Positions 43,123-52,641 of a stretch of DNA of 64,000 bases are shown here, one piece after another. The DNA is from Thermanaerovibrio acidaminovorans DSM 6589 (GTDB taxonomy: Bacteria; Synergistota; Synergistia; Synergistales; Synergistaceae), in contig NC_013522.1 of NCBI RefSeq assembly GCF_000024905.1, positions 186,001 to 250,000 of the forward strand, given 5' to 3'. Each line of letters begins with the position of its first letter. Positions within the stretch are counted from its first letter, which is position 1. The position numbers and the translations under genes are program-made. The notes under the pieces were generated by a model. It ran no database searches. It had not been told where the DNA came from and saw only the letters and a program-made list of their open reading frames with translations.

Positions 43123-44847
43123 ATGAGGTCACAAGTGGATTCCACGTCTTCCCTTCTGCTGGACGCGATCGAGAGCGTGGGGATAAAGGCCCAGCAGTCC
43201 TTCTCCGACGGGGCCCTTCAGGGCAAGGCGGCGGAGGAGCTGCGCCAGGGGGTCCTGTCCATCCGGGACCGGGTGTCCTCCCTGTCCAAACGTATGGGGG
43301 AGGTCTCCGGGGACGTGATGGGCCTTTCGGAGGAGCTGAAGCGGCTGGAGGCCTTCTCTGTGGAGGCCTCCCAGGCGGAGGCCAGGTCCAAGGACCTCAT
43401 CGGCGGCGCCCTGGGGGAGATGTCCCAGATGCAGCGCTTCCTGGAGGCCATGGAGGCCTCCTCCCGGGCCAACCAGGAGCTCCTCTCCGGCCTTGTCCAG
43501 GCGGCGGAGCAGGTGAGCGGCCTTCTGTCCCAGATAGGCAAGGTGACCCGGCAGACCCAGATGCTGGCCCTGAACGCCGCCATAGAGGCCGCCCGGGCGG
43601 GGGAGGCGGGCAGGGGCTTCTCGGTGGTGGCCCAGGAGGTGGGGAACCTGGCCCTCTCCACCCAGGACATAGCCCGACGGATAGATGCCTCCATGGGGGA
43701 CCTGAAGTCAAAGCTGGCGGAGGTGACCCGGGCGCTGGAGGGCACCCGGGACGGGCTGAGCCAGGGAAGCTCGGCCCTCAGGACCACCTCCTCATCGGTG
43801 GAGGAGGCGGGGAGGGCGGCGCTCGAGATGGGGGGACGCCTCAAGGAGATGGCCCAGATGGTGCTCCGCCAGTCCAAGCTGGCGGAGGAGGTGGCCCAGA
43901 AGACCGCCTCCATGTCCCAGGAGGCCCTGGAGGCCTGGTCCACCACCGCCCAGATGGATCGGCTCCTGACCAAGGAGGCCCAGTCTGCCAAGCGCCTTAG
44001 GGATGGGTTGAGGTCCCTGGTGGCCCTGGTGGAGACCCTTCAGGGCCGTTGCGCTCAGGTAAGGCCCCAGGATGAACTGTGGGTGGGCTTCACCCCCTTC
44101 ACCTCCCCGGAGGAAATAAGGGACTCCTACGGCCCCATCGTGGAGGCCCTGGCGGACCGGATGGGCAAGCGCTGCCGGCTCTTCGTATCCTCCGACTACG
44201 GCTCCCTGGGAGAGGCCCTGCGGGATGGGCGCCTCCAGGTGGCCTGGTTCTCCCCCCTGGCATACGTGGTGGCCGCCGAGAAGGTCCCCATGAGGGTGCT
44301 GGGGATCCCCAAGGTCAAGGGCAAGCCCTCCTACCGGGGGCTGATAATAGCCAGGAAGGACTCGGGCATAGGCTCCATAGGGGACCTCAGGGGAAGGAGG
44401 TTCGCCTTCGTGGACCGGGCCAGCGGCTCCGGCTACCTCTACCCCCGGGTGCTCATGGCCAAGTCCGGCCTCAACCCCGACCGGGACCTGGGGGACGTGG
44501 CGTTCCTGGGCACCCACGACCGGGTGATCGAGGCGGTGCTGGCCGGGGAGGTGGATGCTGGGGCCACCTACACCGACGCCTGGGACGCGGCGGCCAAGAA
44601 GATGAACCTTTCGGAGCTGGCCATCGTGGCCACCACCGATGACATCCCCAAGGACGCGGTGGCGGTGCGGGCCGACTCCCCGGAAGAGGAGATCTCCCGG
44701 GCCTCCGGTGCGTTGCTGTCCCTGTCCACCCAGGACCCACGGTGCGGCGGGGCCATGAGGGCCCTGGGGATCGACGGGTTCGTCCGGGGGGACGACTCAA
44801 TGTACGATGTCATAAGGGAGGCCCAGAGGATGGCCAAGGGCTCCTAG
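43123..44847 (+). CDS. soluble chemoreceptor fused to a PhnD-like binding domain
   Basis: 574 residues without signal peptide or membrane segment. Residues about 1-310 are a coiled-coil methyl-accepting signalling domain with the conserved hairpin tip ([20 protein letters not shown], then [10 protein letters not shown]). From about residue 317 a phosphate/phosphonate-type binding fold begins ([15 protein letters not shown]), with [27 protein letters not shown] and [11 protein letters not shown], as in PhnD proteins. The order, signalling first and binding domain last, and the cytoplasmic location are unusual. It may steer the flagellar or twitching system by an internal metabolite. Confidence 0.78.
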   Translation: MRSQVDSTSSLLLDAIESVGIKAQQSFSDGALQGKAAEELRQGVLSIRDRVSSLSKRMGEVSGDVMGLSEELKRLEAFSVEASQAEARSKDLIGGALGEMSQMQRFLEAMEASSRANQELLSGLVQAAEQVSGLLSQIGKVTRQTQMLALNAAIEAARAGEAGRGFSVVAQEVGNLALSTQDIARRIDASMGDLKSKLAEVTRALEGTRDGLSQGSSALRTTSSSVEEAGRAALEMGGRLKEMAQMVLRQSKLAEEVAQKTASMSQEALEAWSTTAQMDRLLTKEAQSAKRLRDGLRSLVALVETLQGRCAQVRPQDELWVGFTPFTSPEEIRDSYGPIVEALADRMGKRCRLFVSSDYGSLGEALRDGRLQVAWFSPLAYVVAAEKVPMRVLGIPKVKGKPSYRGLIIARKDSGIGSIGDLRGRRFAFVDRASGSGYLYPRVLMAKSGLNPDRDLGDVAFLGTHDRVIEAVLAGEVDAGATYTDAWDAAAKKMNLSELAIVATTDDIPKDAVAVRADSPEEEISRASGALLSLSTQDPRCGGAMRALGIDGFVRGDDSMYDVIREAQRMAKGS

Positions 44848-44850
44848 GGA

Positions 44851-46290
44851 TCATCGAGGGACCCACCGTAGCGTGGCGTCCCCCTCCAGCATCAGGAGCA
44901 GGACCAACCCATCGCGGGTCACCGAGACGGAGTCCAGCGTCACCCGCCTCACGGACCCGTCGATGCGAACCTCCCCCCCGATGGAGCGGTCCCTCAACAT
45001 GGCGTCCAGGGACCGCTCCAGCTCCTCCAGCCTCTCCCCCATGGGGAAGACCGCGGACGCCTCCAGGGCCTTGAGCAGCTCCGGCCGGATCACCCAGCTG
45101 GCCGCCCGGGCCAGCCCCCGGATGGTGCCCGGGTCGAAGTCCACCTCCTCGATCCGGATGGTGCGGCTCTCCCGGTCCCACCGGGGGACGCCGGTGACGT
45201 ACCCGGTCCCCTGGATGCGGCGGGGGAGGAACCATGGCCCCTCCGACGCCTCCAGCTGGACCGCCAGGGTGAGGGCCTCCCCGTTGGGGCGCACCTCCAC
45301 CCCACTTATCTTTACGCTCCCGCGGCCCCCCAGGGGGATGGACCTGCCCGCCAGCTCCCGGTTGAGGATCCGGTTCATGGCCTGGTACCCAAGCGTGGCC
45401 GCCGCCTGGATCCTGAACCCGCCCCCATCGGATCCCCCCTCCTCCGGGGAGGGCAGTGGGGTCAGGTCCCGGGAGGCGGGGAGATCGGTGGTGATCCCCA
45501 CCCGGGCCCCAATCGTAACGTCCAGCAGGACCCCCCGGGGGGTCACCTCCACCGGCGGTACCCGGATGGAAAGGGGAGACACCATAAGCCACAGCGGGGG
45601 ATCCTCCGAAAGGGCCACCGGCTCCTGGAGCTCCCGCCACCGTTCCTCAATCAGCCCCTTGAGTCCCAGCTCCCGGTCGATCCAGGCCTCCATCTCCCCC
45701 CGTCTCCGGCGGACCGTGTCCTCCACGAACCGGTCCGCCGCCCCCTGGAACGTCATGGACACCCCCAGGATCTCCGCCCTGGGGGGCTCCCGCCACTGGA
45801 CCCAAACCTTGAGATCCGGTGCCACCCGCCAGTCCCGGTCCACCCGGGGCCTGGTGGATAGGCCTATCACCGGGGAGCCCTGGGCGGACACGGAGACCGG
45901 GATGGATATCCCCAGCACCTCCCCGGAGCCGGTCACCTGGGCCTGGAACCGGGCGGGGACCGATAGGGTAAGGCGCCCATCCCGGGCTATCACCGCCACG
46001 TCCCCCTGACGCTGCACCCTGTAGCGGCCGATCCCCCGGAAGGCCCCCTCCCGGATGGGGCCGGAGCCGGTCATCTCGGACGGTATCCCCCGGTCGGCCA
46101 GAGACCTCAGGTCCTCCATTGAGACCCAGATGGGCACCTGAATTCGGGAGACCGGGGGCGGCGGTAGCTCCCCCGGGGGGGTCATCTCCGGCCTCTCCAC
46201 CTGAATTGACCCCCTGGGGGCCATGACCAGCCAGCCCAACGGGGTCCCAATCAATGCCAAGAGAATCAGGAACCGGTGCAGTGTTTTCAC
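44851..46290 (-). CDS. DUF4403-like exported or anchored protein
   Basis: A 479-residue protein with an N-terminal hydrophobic segment (residues 5-25) and then a long beta-rich region. Repeated halves contain IQVPIWVSMEDLRSLADRG near the start and GSVKISGVEVRPNGEALTLAV later, in line with the DUF4403 group, thought to be related to lipid-binding tubular folds. Family assignment is from memory of its outline. The GTG start follows GGGGTGATGG. It ends three bases from the convergent chemoreceptor gene. Confidence 0.65.
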   Translation of the reverse strand: MKTLHRFLILLALIGTPLGWLVMAPRGSIQVERPEMTPPGELPPPPVSRIQVPIWVSMEDLRSLADRGIPSEMTGSGPIREGAFRGIGRYRVQRQGDVAVIARDGRLTLSVPARFQAQVTGSGEVLGISIPVSVSAQGSPVIGLSTRPRVDRDWRVAPDLKVWVQWREPPRAEILGVSMTFQGAADRFVEDTVRRRRGEMEAWIDRELGLKGLIEERWRELQEPVALSEDPPLWLMVSPLSIRVPPVEVTPRGVLLDVTIGARVGITTDLPASRDLTPLPSPEEGGSDGGGFRIQAAATLGYQAMNRILNRELAGRSIPLGGRGSVKISGVEVRPNGEALTLAVQLEASEGPWFLPRRIQGTGYVTGVPRWDRESRTIRIEEVDFDPGTIRGLARAASWVIRPELLKALEASAVFPMGERLEELERSLDAMLRDRSIGGEVRIDGSVRRVTLDSVSVTRDGLVLLLMLEGDATLRWVPR

Positions 46291-46361
46291 CCCATCACCC
46301 CTTCAGCTATCCTAATCCAAACGCACCCGGCGTGTCCCGGGATCAATCGGAGGTGATCGCC

Positions 46362-46559
46362 TTGTACCTGCTCTTTCGCCTGTCGGGGCTGCTCGCCCTC
46401 TTGGGGCTCTTGGGGGCGGCGGTGACCGGCCTCGGGGGGGCGATCCTGAGGAGGCTGGTGGATCCCCGGCGCATTCTTAGGCTCCACCGGGCCCTTGGGA
46501 TCCTGGGGGTCATCGGGGGGCTGGTCCACGGGGCAATCTACTGGACCCAGTTTCGCTGA
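46362..46559 (+). CDS. small membrane protein with paired His
   Basis: 65 residues with two hydrophobic helices (about 3-25 and 40-60). The second reads LHRALGILGVIGGLVHGAIY, two His 13 residues apart, as in the haem-binding helices of ferric-reductase-like or b-type cytochrome proteins. With only two helices it would need to pair with itself or with others to hold haem. TTG 46362 has GGAGG eight bases upstream; a longer frame up to 46254 runs antisense through the neighbouring gene's start. A terminator follows. Confidence 0.62.
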   Translation: MYLLFRLSGLLALLGLLGAAVTGLGGAILRRLVDPRRILRLHRALGILGVIGGLVHGAIYWTQFR

Positions 46560-46568
46560 TCCAAGATG

Positions 46569-46607
46569 ACGGAAGGGGAAGGGACCCTCGGCCCCCTCCC
46601 CTTCCGT
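46569..46607. terminator. bidirectional intrinsic terminator
   Basis: A 10-bp stem ACGGAAGGGG / CCCCTTCCGT with a GC-rich loop, between the small membrane protein gene and the nitroreductase gene. Confidence 0.6.
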
Positions 46608-46610
46608 TCC

Positions 46611-47165
46611 CTACTCTTGGAGGAAAGTCCAGACCTCCTCCGCGGGCCTACGGACCCGCTCGGGCACCCCGAGCCCCTCCGGGGGGTACCCCATGGCCAC
46701 CATAAAGAGGGGCCTCAGGTCCCCGGGGAGGTTCAGCAGGGACCCGACCGCCTTGAAGTTGAAGAACCCGAGCCAGCAACTGCCCACCCCCTCGCTGGCC
46801 CCCTGGAGGATAAGGTGTTCGGTGGCCACCGCCGCGTCGCAGGGGGCGAAGGGGACGCCGCCGATGAACTGACCGATCCGGGCGGTCCAGGGCAGGGGGG
46901 TAGAGACCACCACCACCAGCACCGGCGCCTTGGCGGCGAAGGAGTTCATCCTGTAGGGCCCCCCGAAGGCGGCCTCCGCCAGGCGCCCCCTCATGGGCTC
47001 CCGATCCGCCACGAAGAACCGCCAGGGCTGTCCGTTGCAGGCCGAGGGGGCCAGCCGGGCGGCCTCCAGGCACCGCTCCAGCACCTCCCGGGGCACCGGC
47101 CGGGGGTCGTAGCGCCTCAGGCTGTACCTGGCCTGGGCTATGGCCAGGAAGTCCACGTAGGGCAA
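46611..47165 (-). CDS. nitroreductase-family flavoprotein
   Basis: A 184-residue FMN-dependent reductase. Family features are YSLRRYDPRPVP at the N-terminus, RLAPSACNGQPWRF, the mid-helix AVATEHLILQGASEGVGSCW and the C-terminal MGYPPEG. The natural substrate is unknown; such enzymes reduce nitro groups, quinones or flavins using NAD(P)H. It follows slyD after 14 bases on the minus strand. Confidence 0.86.
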   Translation of the reverse strand: MPYVDFLAIAQARYSLRRYDPRPVPREVLERCLEAARLAPSACNGQPWRFFVADREPMRGRLAEAAFGGPYRMNSFAAKAPVLVVVVSTPLPWTARIGQFIGGVPFAPCDAAVATEHLILQGASEGVGSCWLGFFNFKAVGSLLNLPGDLRPLFMVAMGYPPEGLGVPERVRRPAEEVWTFLQE

Positions 47166-47179
47166 CGCCTGCTCCCTCC

Positions 47180-47611
47180 CTAGGACCTCTGGATCCCCAC
47201 CAGGGTGATCTTGAAGGTTAGGTCCTTACCCGCCAGCGGGTGGTTGGCGTCCAGCGTCACCGTCTGGTCCTCCACGGCGCAGACCGTGGCGGCCATGTCC
47301 TCCCCGGAGGGGAGCGAGAGCCGGACCACCATCCCCTCCTGGGGCTCGAAGGGGAAGGCCTCCCGGTCAAGGCTGAAGACCAGCTCCTGGCTCCATGGGC
47401 CGTAGGCCCTGTCACTGGGGATGGTGACCTCCTTGCTCTGCCCCTCCTCCATGTCGATCACCGCCCGGTCGAAACCCTCGATGACCGACCCGGAGCCCAC
47501 CACGAACTCCAGGGGGTCCCTCCCCTCGGAGGAGTCGAACACGGTCCCGTCCGCCAGGGTGCCGAGGTAGTGCACCTTCACAGTGTCGTCCTTCTGAGCC
47601 TTTAGAGCCAT
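47180..47611 (-). CDS. slyD: FKBP-type prolyl isomerase, SlyD-like
   Basis: A 143-residue peptidyl-prolyl isomerase and chaperone. FKBP core residues are KVHYLGTLADGTVFDSS, VIEGFDRAVIDM and the flap insert AYGPWSQELVFSLDRE; LDANHPLAGKDLTFKI closes the fold. The His/Cys-rich metal tail of E. coli SlyD is absent. ATG 47611 is used; the extension to 47668 has no ribosome site. Confidence 0.88.
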   Translation of the reverse strand: MALKAQKDDTVKVHYLGTLADGTVFDSSEGRDPLEFVVGSGSVIEGFDRAVIDMEEGQSKEVTIPSDRAYGPWSQELVFSLDREAFPFEPQEGMVVRLSLPSGEDMAATVCAVEDQTVTLDANHPLAGKDLTFKITLVGIQRS

Positions 47612-47677
47612 CTCATCACGTCCTTCCTTGTGGACCCCTTGGGGTCGTGGGACCAATGGTACCAGCAAAACCGATCC

Positions 47678-48874
47678 TTAGCCACCGATCCCCTGGTCCG
47701 CCGACACCGCCTCCAGGTCCCTCTCCCGGGGGATCATATCCTGGTGGAAGACCTCCACCCGGTTCCTTCCGAGCCCCTTGGCCCGGTACAGGGCCGCGTC
47801 CGCGTCGTCCAGGAGGGCGTACATGGTCTTCTGCCCCTCCAGCTTGGCCAGACCCACGCTGACCGTGTAGGAGATCCCCATGACGGAGGCCCTCTCCGCC
47901 TCCGCCCGGATCATCTCCGCCGTCTCCAGTGCCTGCGGGTCCGACAGCCCGGTGAGCAACGCCCCGAACTCCTCGCCGCCGTATCGACAGGTGAGGTGGC
48001 AGGGTAGCACCTTGGCCATGATGAACGCCAGGTCAGCTATTATCTCGTCCCCCGCGGAGTGCCCGAAGGTGTCGTTGATGGACTTGAAGTGGTCTATGTC
48101 GATCATCATGGCCCAGAGTGGTGTCCCCTCCTGCCTGGCCCGGCGGAAGAGGTCCTCCCCAATCCGGGTGAAGGCCCGCCGGTTGTAGAGGTGGGTCAGC
48201 GGGTCCTGGTCCGCCATGATCCTCACCTGTCGTAACGCCATCTCCTTCTTGAGGAGCCCGTAGGATATGGCGCTGACGGTGGATATGGCGAAGGCCCCCA
48301 GGATGGAGAGCACCTGGGGGAGCGCCGGATCTGACAGGGCGTAGCGGGAGATGCTGGTGAGCCACACGGCCCTGAACCCCAGGACGAGCCCCATGGACAG
48401 GTAGAAGCCGGTCAGCACCCGTCTCAGGGGAGATGACCTGGGACATGACACGAAGAACCAGCCGCTTGCCACCATGAGGGCCCCGTGGACCAGGGTCCCC
48501 ACTAGGAACATGGCCTCCCGGGATATGAGACCTAATGGCTCCAGGGCCACCGCCCCGCTGAAGAGAAGCCACGCTGACAGGTAGATCCGACGGAAATACC
48601 TGGGGGCCCCGCCGGATATGGCCACCAGGGAGGCGGAGTCGAGGCATATGCCGGCGAACATGGCACAGTTGCCCACCAGGACCGACAGCCCATCGGGCAG
48701 CACGTCCCGGTAGAAGATCATGGTCCAACCGATGATCTGAAGGACCCGCCCGGACAGGAACGACAGGTCCCGCCTCTCCGGGTCCTTCATCAGGTCCGCC
48801 CCGAGAGCCCCCAGGGCCGCCAGCTGAACCACTATGAAGGCCAGAATCAAGCTGTAGGTGTCAACCAACCGCAA
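47678..48874 (-). CDS. membrane diguanylate cyclase (GGDEF)
   Basis: A 398-residue protein with about seven membrane segments in the first 220 residues and a GGDEF domain at about 225-385. The active site is RYGGEEFG, with the nucleotide motif DQDPLTHLYNRRAFTR and the metal Asp in MIDIDHFKSINDTFGH. It should be an active c-di-GMP synthase. An RxxD inhibitory site is not obvious at the normal place. It is a single gene, divergent from malic enzyme. Confidence 0.88.
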   Translation of the reverse strand: MRLVDTYSLILAFIVVQLAALGALGADLMKDPERRDLSFLSGRVLQIIGWTMIFYRDVLPDGLSVLVGNCAMFAGICLDSASLVAISGGAPRYFRRIYLSAWLLFSGAVALEPLGLISREAMFLVGTLVHGALMVASGWFFVSCPRSSPLRRVLTGFYLSMGLVLGFRAVWLTSISRYALSDPALPQVLSILGAFAISTVSAISYGLLKKEMALRQVRIMADQDPLTHLYNRRAFTRIGEDLFRRARQEGTPLWAMMIDIDHFKSINDTFGHSAGDEIIADLAFIMAKVLPCHLTCRYGGEEFGALLTGLSDPQALETAEMIRAEAERASVMGISYTVSVGLAKLEGQKTMYALLDDADAALYRAKGLGRNRVEVFHQDMIPRERDLEAVSADQGIGG

Positions 48875-48984
48875 GCCCCAAGTCCCCCCGACGTCTTTGC
48901 ATGTAGTATAACCCCTAAGTTACGGATCCGGAATTTGATTTTCCCGCCCGGTTAGTTTACTTTTAGGGTGAAAGGAGTGATCCC

Positions 48985-50163
48985 ATGAGCGACGTTTACC
49001 AGAGGTCCCTGGAGCTTCATCGGGCTCACCGGGGCAAGATATCGGTGGAGAGCCGGGTGCCCATCGAGACCCGGGAGGACCTGGCCCTGGCTTACACCCC
49101 CGGTGTGGCGGAGCCCTGCAGGGCCATAGAGGCGGATCCGGCGGAGGCCTACCGGCTCACCTCCAAGGGGAACATGGTGGCGGTGGTCACCGACGGCAGT
49201 GCGGTGCTTGGCCTTGGGGACATAGGCCCCCTGGCGGCCCTGCCGGTCATGGAGGGCAAGTGTTGTCTGTTCAAGCATTTCGCCCAGGTGGATGCGGTGC
49301 CCCTCTGCGTGGACGAGAGGGATCCGGACCGGTTCGTGGATGCGGTGGCCAAGGTGTCGGTCTCCTTCGGCGGGATAAACCTGGAGGACATAGCGGCCCC
49401 CCGGTGCTTCGAGATAGAGCGCAAGCTTCAGGAGAGGCTGGACATTCCGGTCTTCCACGATGACCAGCACGGGACCGCGGTGGTGGTGGCCGCGGCGCTG
49501 ATGAACGCCCTGGAGCTCCTGGGCCGCCCCCTGGAGGACTGCCGGGTGGTGATGAACGGCATAGGGGCCGCCGGGTCCTCCATCGCGGAGATGCTGATCC
49601 ACCTGGGCTGTCGGGACCTGGTGCTCTGCGACCGCTACGGGGTAATGGACCGGGATGACCCGAGGCTATCGGACCGCCAGCGGGAGCTGGCGGGGCTCAC
49701 CAACCCTAGGAGGGTCAAGGGGGGCCTGGCGGAGGCCCTTTCGGGGGCCCAGGTGTTCATCGGGGTCTCCAAGGGGGGGATACTCACCCGGGAGATGGTT
49801 TCCTCCATGGCCAAGGACCCTATCGTCTTCGCCATGGCTAACCCTGTGCCGGAGATCTTCCCTGAGGAGGCGCTGTCCGCCGGGGCCTTCGTGGTGGCCA
49901 CCGGCAGGAGCGACTTCCCCAACCAGGTGAACAACTGCCTGGGCTTCCCGGGGATCTTCAAGGGGGCCCTGTCGGTCCGGGCCCGGGAGATAAACATGGA
50001 GATGAAGCTGGCCGCCGCAAGGGCCATAAGGGACGTGATCGCCTCAGAGGTCGAAAGGGACCGGGTCATCCCCGATGCGCTGGATCCTAGGGTGGTGCCC
50101 GCGGTGGCCCGGGCGGTGGCGGAGGCGGCGGTGAGGACCGGGGTGGCCAGGACCATTGGCTGA
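48985..50163 (+). CDS. malic enzyme (short form)
   Basis: A 392-residue enzyme that decarboxylates malate to pyruvate. Motifs: [11 protein letters not shown] (Tyr), [31 protein letters not shown] with metal ligands near residue 155, and the nucleotide fold [10 protein letters not shown] near residue 193. The second metal/substrate region is [13 protein letters not shown]. It lacks the phosphotransacetylase tail of the long form. NAD or NADP use is undetermined. The start has AAAGGAG; the glycosylase gene overlaps its end by eight bases. Confidence 0.9.
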   Translation: MSDVYQRSLELHRAHRGKISVESRVPIETREDLALAYTPGVAEPCRAIEADPAEAYRLTSKGNMVAVVTDGSAVLGLGDIGPLAALPVMEGKCCLFKHFAQVDAVPLCVDERDPDRFVDAVAKVSVSFGGINLEDIAAPRCFEIERKLQERLDIPVFHDDQHGTAVVVAAALMNALELLGRPLEDCRVVMNGIGAAGSSIAEMLIHLGCRDLVLCDRYGVMDRDDPRLSDRQRELAGLTNPRRVKGGLAEALSGAQVFIGVSKGGILTREMVSSMAKDPIVFAMANPVPEIFPEEALSAGAFVVATGRSDFPNQVNNCLGFPGIFKGALSVRAREINMEMKLAAARAIRDVIASEVERDRVIPDALDPRVVPAVARAVAEAAVRTGVARTIG

Positions 50164-50731
50164 GGGCCCGATCCGCTGCCCCTGGTGCCTCAAGGACCCC
50201 CTCTACGTGGCCTACCACGACCTGGAGTGGGGGGTGCCGGAGAGGGATGAGCTTAAGGTCTTCGAGCACCTGTGCCTGGAGACCTTCCAGTGCGGTCTGT
50301 CCTGGCTGCTCGTCCTCCGGCGTCGACGGCACCTCCGTGCGGCCCTCCTGGGCTTCGATCCGGAGGCCCTGGCCTCATGGGGGGAGGGGGAGATATCCGC
50401 CGCCCTCCGGGCGGAGGGGATGATCCGGTGCGTTTCCAAGGTGAGGGGGGTGGTGCGGAACGCACGGACCCTCCTGGACCTGTGGGACCGGGGGCTCCGC
50501 CTGTCGGACCTGGTCTGGTCCCCCTTTGGTGGTGAGACCCGGGTGAACCGGCGAAGGCTGGGGGAGGCGCTGCCCCCCAGCACCCCCGAGTCGGAGGACC
50601 TGTCCAGGCGACTAAGGGGGCTGGGCTTCTCCTTCGTGGGCCCCGTGGTCTGCTATTCGCTCATGCAGGCCCTGGGCGTGGTGGACGACCACGTGGTGGA
50701 GTGCGTGAGACATCCTTCTAGACGGGGGTGA
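50156..50731 (+). CDS. tag: DNA-3-methyladenine glycosylase I
   Basis: A 191-residue repair enzyme that removes 3-methyladenine. The Zn-binding N-terminus RCPWCLKDPLYVAYHDLEWG and the C-terminal DDHVVECVRH supply the Cys-His-His-Cys site. EWGVPERDELKVFEHLCLE and GLSWLLVLRRR continue the family pattern. TTG 50156 overlaps malic enzyme; the AOR gene follows seven bases after the stop. Confidence 0.9.
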   Translation: MAEGPIRCPWCLKDPLYVAYHDLEWGVPERDELKVFEHLCLETFQCGLSWLLVLRRRRHLRAALLGFDPEALASWGEGEISAALRAEGMIRCVSKVRGVVRNARTLLDLWDRGLRLSDLVWSPFGGETRVNRRRLGEALPPSTPESEDLSRRLRGLGFSFVGPVVCYSLMQALGVVDDHVVECVRHPSRRG

Positions 50732-50738
50732 AGTTAAG

Positions 50739-52586
50739 GTGATTCTGACCCGTTTTCACGTGGACCTGTCCTCCCGCCGGGTGGAGCGGGAGGATGTGGA
50801 CCCGGTGGAGGTGCGTCGATGGGGTGGCGGCAAGGGGCTGGCGCTACCGGTCCTACTGGACCGGATCGGCCCATCGGTGGACCCCTTGGGTCCCCAGAAC
50901 GTGCTCATCCTGGCGGCGGGGCTTCTGACCGGCATGCCCTTTCACGGCATGTGCCGCTACGGGGCCTACGCCAGGAGCCCCCTCACCATGGGCTACGGGG
51001 AGAGCGAGGCGGGGGGCTTCTTCGGCCCCGGCATCCGATCCCAGGGGGTGGACTCCCTGGTCCTCACCGGCAGGGCGGATGAGACCTGCTACCTGTGGGT
51101 CCAGGACCGCCAGGTGTCCGTGATCCCCGATCCGGCCATGGCGGGGATGGAGACCGGGGAGGTGATGGACCGCCTCCGGGATCGCCACGGGGACTGCACC
51201 GCCGTGGTGGTGGGCCCCGCGGCGGAGGCCCTGGTGCGGTTCGCCTGCATCGTCAACGACCTGCACCACGTTAACGGCCGCTCCGGGCTGGGGGCGGTGA
51301 TGGCCTCCAAGAACGTGAAGGCGGTGGCGTGCCCCTCCCCCAGGGCGCTCCCGGTGCAGGACCGGCAGCTCCTGTCGGAGCTACAGCGGCTCTTCGCCGG
51401 CTGGCGGGATCACCCGGGGGCCATGGGGCTCCACCGGTACGGCACCTCCGCCACGCTGATGGGGCTCAACTCCATGGGGATGCTCCCCACCCGCAACTTC
51501 CGGGAGGGGATCTTCGAGGGGGCCCAGGCCATAGGCCACGAGGCGCTGACGGACCGGTACCTGATCGACCGGGGCGGGTGCTTCGCCTGCGCGGTCCGGT
51601 GCAAGCGGGTTGCGGGGGGAGGCCGGTACGGGGCGGACAGCCGCTACGGGGGGCCCGAGTACGAGACTTTGGCATCCTTCGGGTCCCTCTGCGGGGTGGA
51701 CGACCTGGAGGCGATCCTCAAGGCCCACGAGCTCTGCAACCGGCTGGGGCTGGACACCATATCCTGCGGCATGTCCATCGCCTGGCTCATGGAGTGCGTG
51801 GAGGAGGGGCTTGTGGACCCGGGGGACGCGGTGGTGTCCGGCTTCGGCGACCCGGAGGGGATGCTCAGGCTGATCCCCATGATTGCCTCCCGGACCGGGG
51901 TAGGGGACCTGCTGGCGGAGGGGACCCATCGGGCCGCCAAGAGGCTGGGCAAGGGTAGCTCCCGGTTCTGCCTCACCATAAAGGGCCAGGAGATGGCCAT
52001 GCACGACCCAAGGGGGAAGGTGGGGGTGGCCCTGGGGTACGGGGTGGCCGCCTCCGGGGCGGACCACCTGCAGGTGCCCTACGACACCCTCTTCACCAAC
52101 CCGGAGTCCTTCGCCTGTGAGGCGGTGAAGCCCCTGGGCATCCTGGAGAGCATGGACCTCACCGGCTTCGCCCCGTCGAAGGTGGCCGCCATGGGGGAGC
52201 TGTGGAAGATATGGGGGGCCATAAACCACCTGGGGGGGTGCTACTTCGTCTTCGCCCCCAGGAGCTACTTCCCCCTGGAGCGGATACCGGACCTGGTGAG
52301 CGCCATGACCGGCTGGAGGACGTCGCTGATAGAGATATCCAAGATGGGGCACCGGGGACACTGCGCCGCCCGGATCCTGAACCGCCGGCTGGGTCAGGGG
52401 GCGGAGGACGACAGCCTGCCCCTTAGGATGCACCAGCCCCTTCCCCACGGGCCCTTCGAGGGGCGCCCCATAGACCCGGGGGAGTACCGGCGGGCTCTGG
52501 AGATGTTCTACCACCTGATGGGATGGGACCGGGAGGGGAACCCCACAGAGCACACCCGGCTGGCGCTTGGGCTTCCTTTGGATTAA
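50739..52586 (+). CDS. aldehyde ferredoxin oxidoreductase (tungsten type)
   Basis: A 615-residue oxidoreductase that oxidises aldehydes to acids with ferredoxin, using tungsten bis-pterin. The 4Fe-4S Cys are in GGCFACAVRCKR (C-x2-C-x3-C, near residues 283-290) with the fourth in HLGGCYF near residue 500. N-terminal domain features include GGKGLALPVLLD and YARSPLTMGYGESEAGGFFG. It is typical of amino-acid-fermenting anaerobes, where it clears aldehydes from 2-oxoacid decarboxylation. GTG start. No ferredoxin gene lies next to it. Confidence 0.9.
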   Translation: MILTRFHVDLSSRRVEREDVDPVEVRRWGGGKGLALPVLLDRIGPSVDPLGPQNVLILAAGLLTGMPFHGMCRYGAYARSPLTMGYGESEAGGFFGPGIRSQGVDSLVLTGRADETCYLWVQDRQVSVIPDPAMAGMETGEVMDRLRDRHGDCTAVVVGPAAEALVRFACIVNDLHHVNGRSGLGAVMASKNVKAVACPSPRALPVQDRQLLSELQRLFAGWRDHPGAMGLHRYGTSATLMGLNSMGMLPTRNFREGIFEGAQAIGHEALTDRYLIDRGGCFACAVRCKRVAGGGRYGADSRYGGPEYETLASFGSLCGVDDLEAILKAHELCNRLGLDTISCGMSIAWLMECVEEGLVDPGDAVVSGFGDPEGMLRLIPMIASRTGVGDLLAEGTHRAAKRLGKGSSRFCLTIKGQEMAMHDPRGKVGVALGYGVAASGADHLQVPYDTLFTNPESFACEAVKPLGILESMDLTGFAPSKVAAMGELWKIWGAINHLGGCYFVFAPRSYFPLERIPDLVSAMTGWRTSLIEISKMGHRGHCAARILNRRLGQGAEDDSLPLRMHQPLPHGPFEGRPIDPGEYRRALEMFYHLMGWDREGNPTEHTRLALGLPLD

Positions 52587-52641
52587 AATAAACCTAAGGT
52601 AAGTCGGCCACCGGGCCGAGAGAGGAAGGAGAGTGGGTTTC

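Noticed and set aside
52604-52619. Terminator after the aldehyde oxidoreductase gene
   Set aside because: The TCGGCC/GGCCGA stem is only six bases and is followed by AGAGAGG, the ribosome-site region of the aldolase gene, with no T tract.
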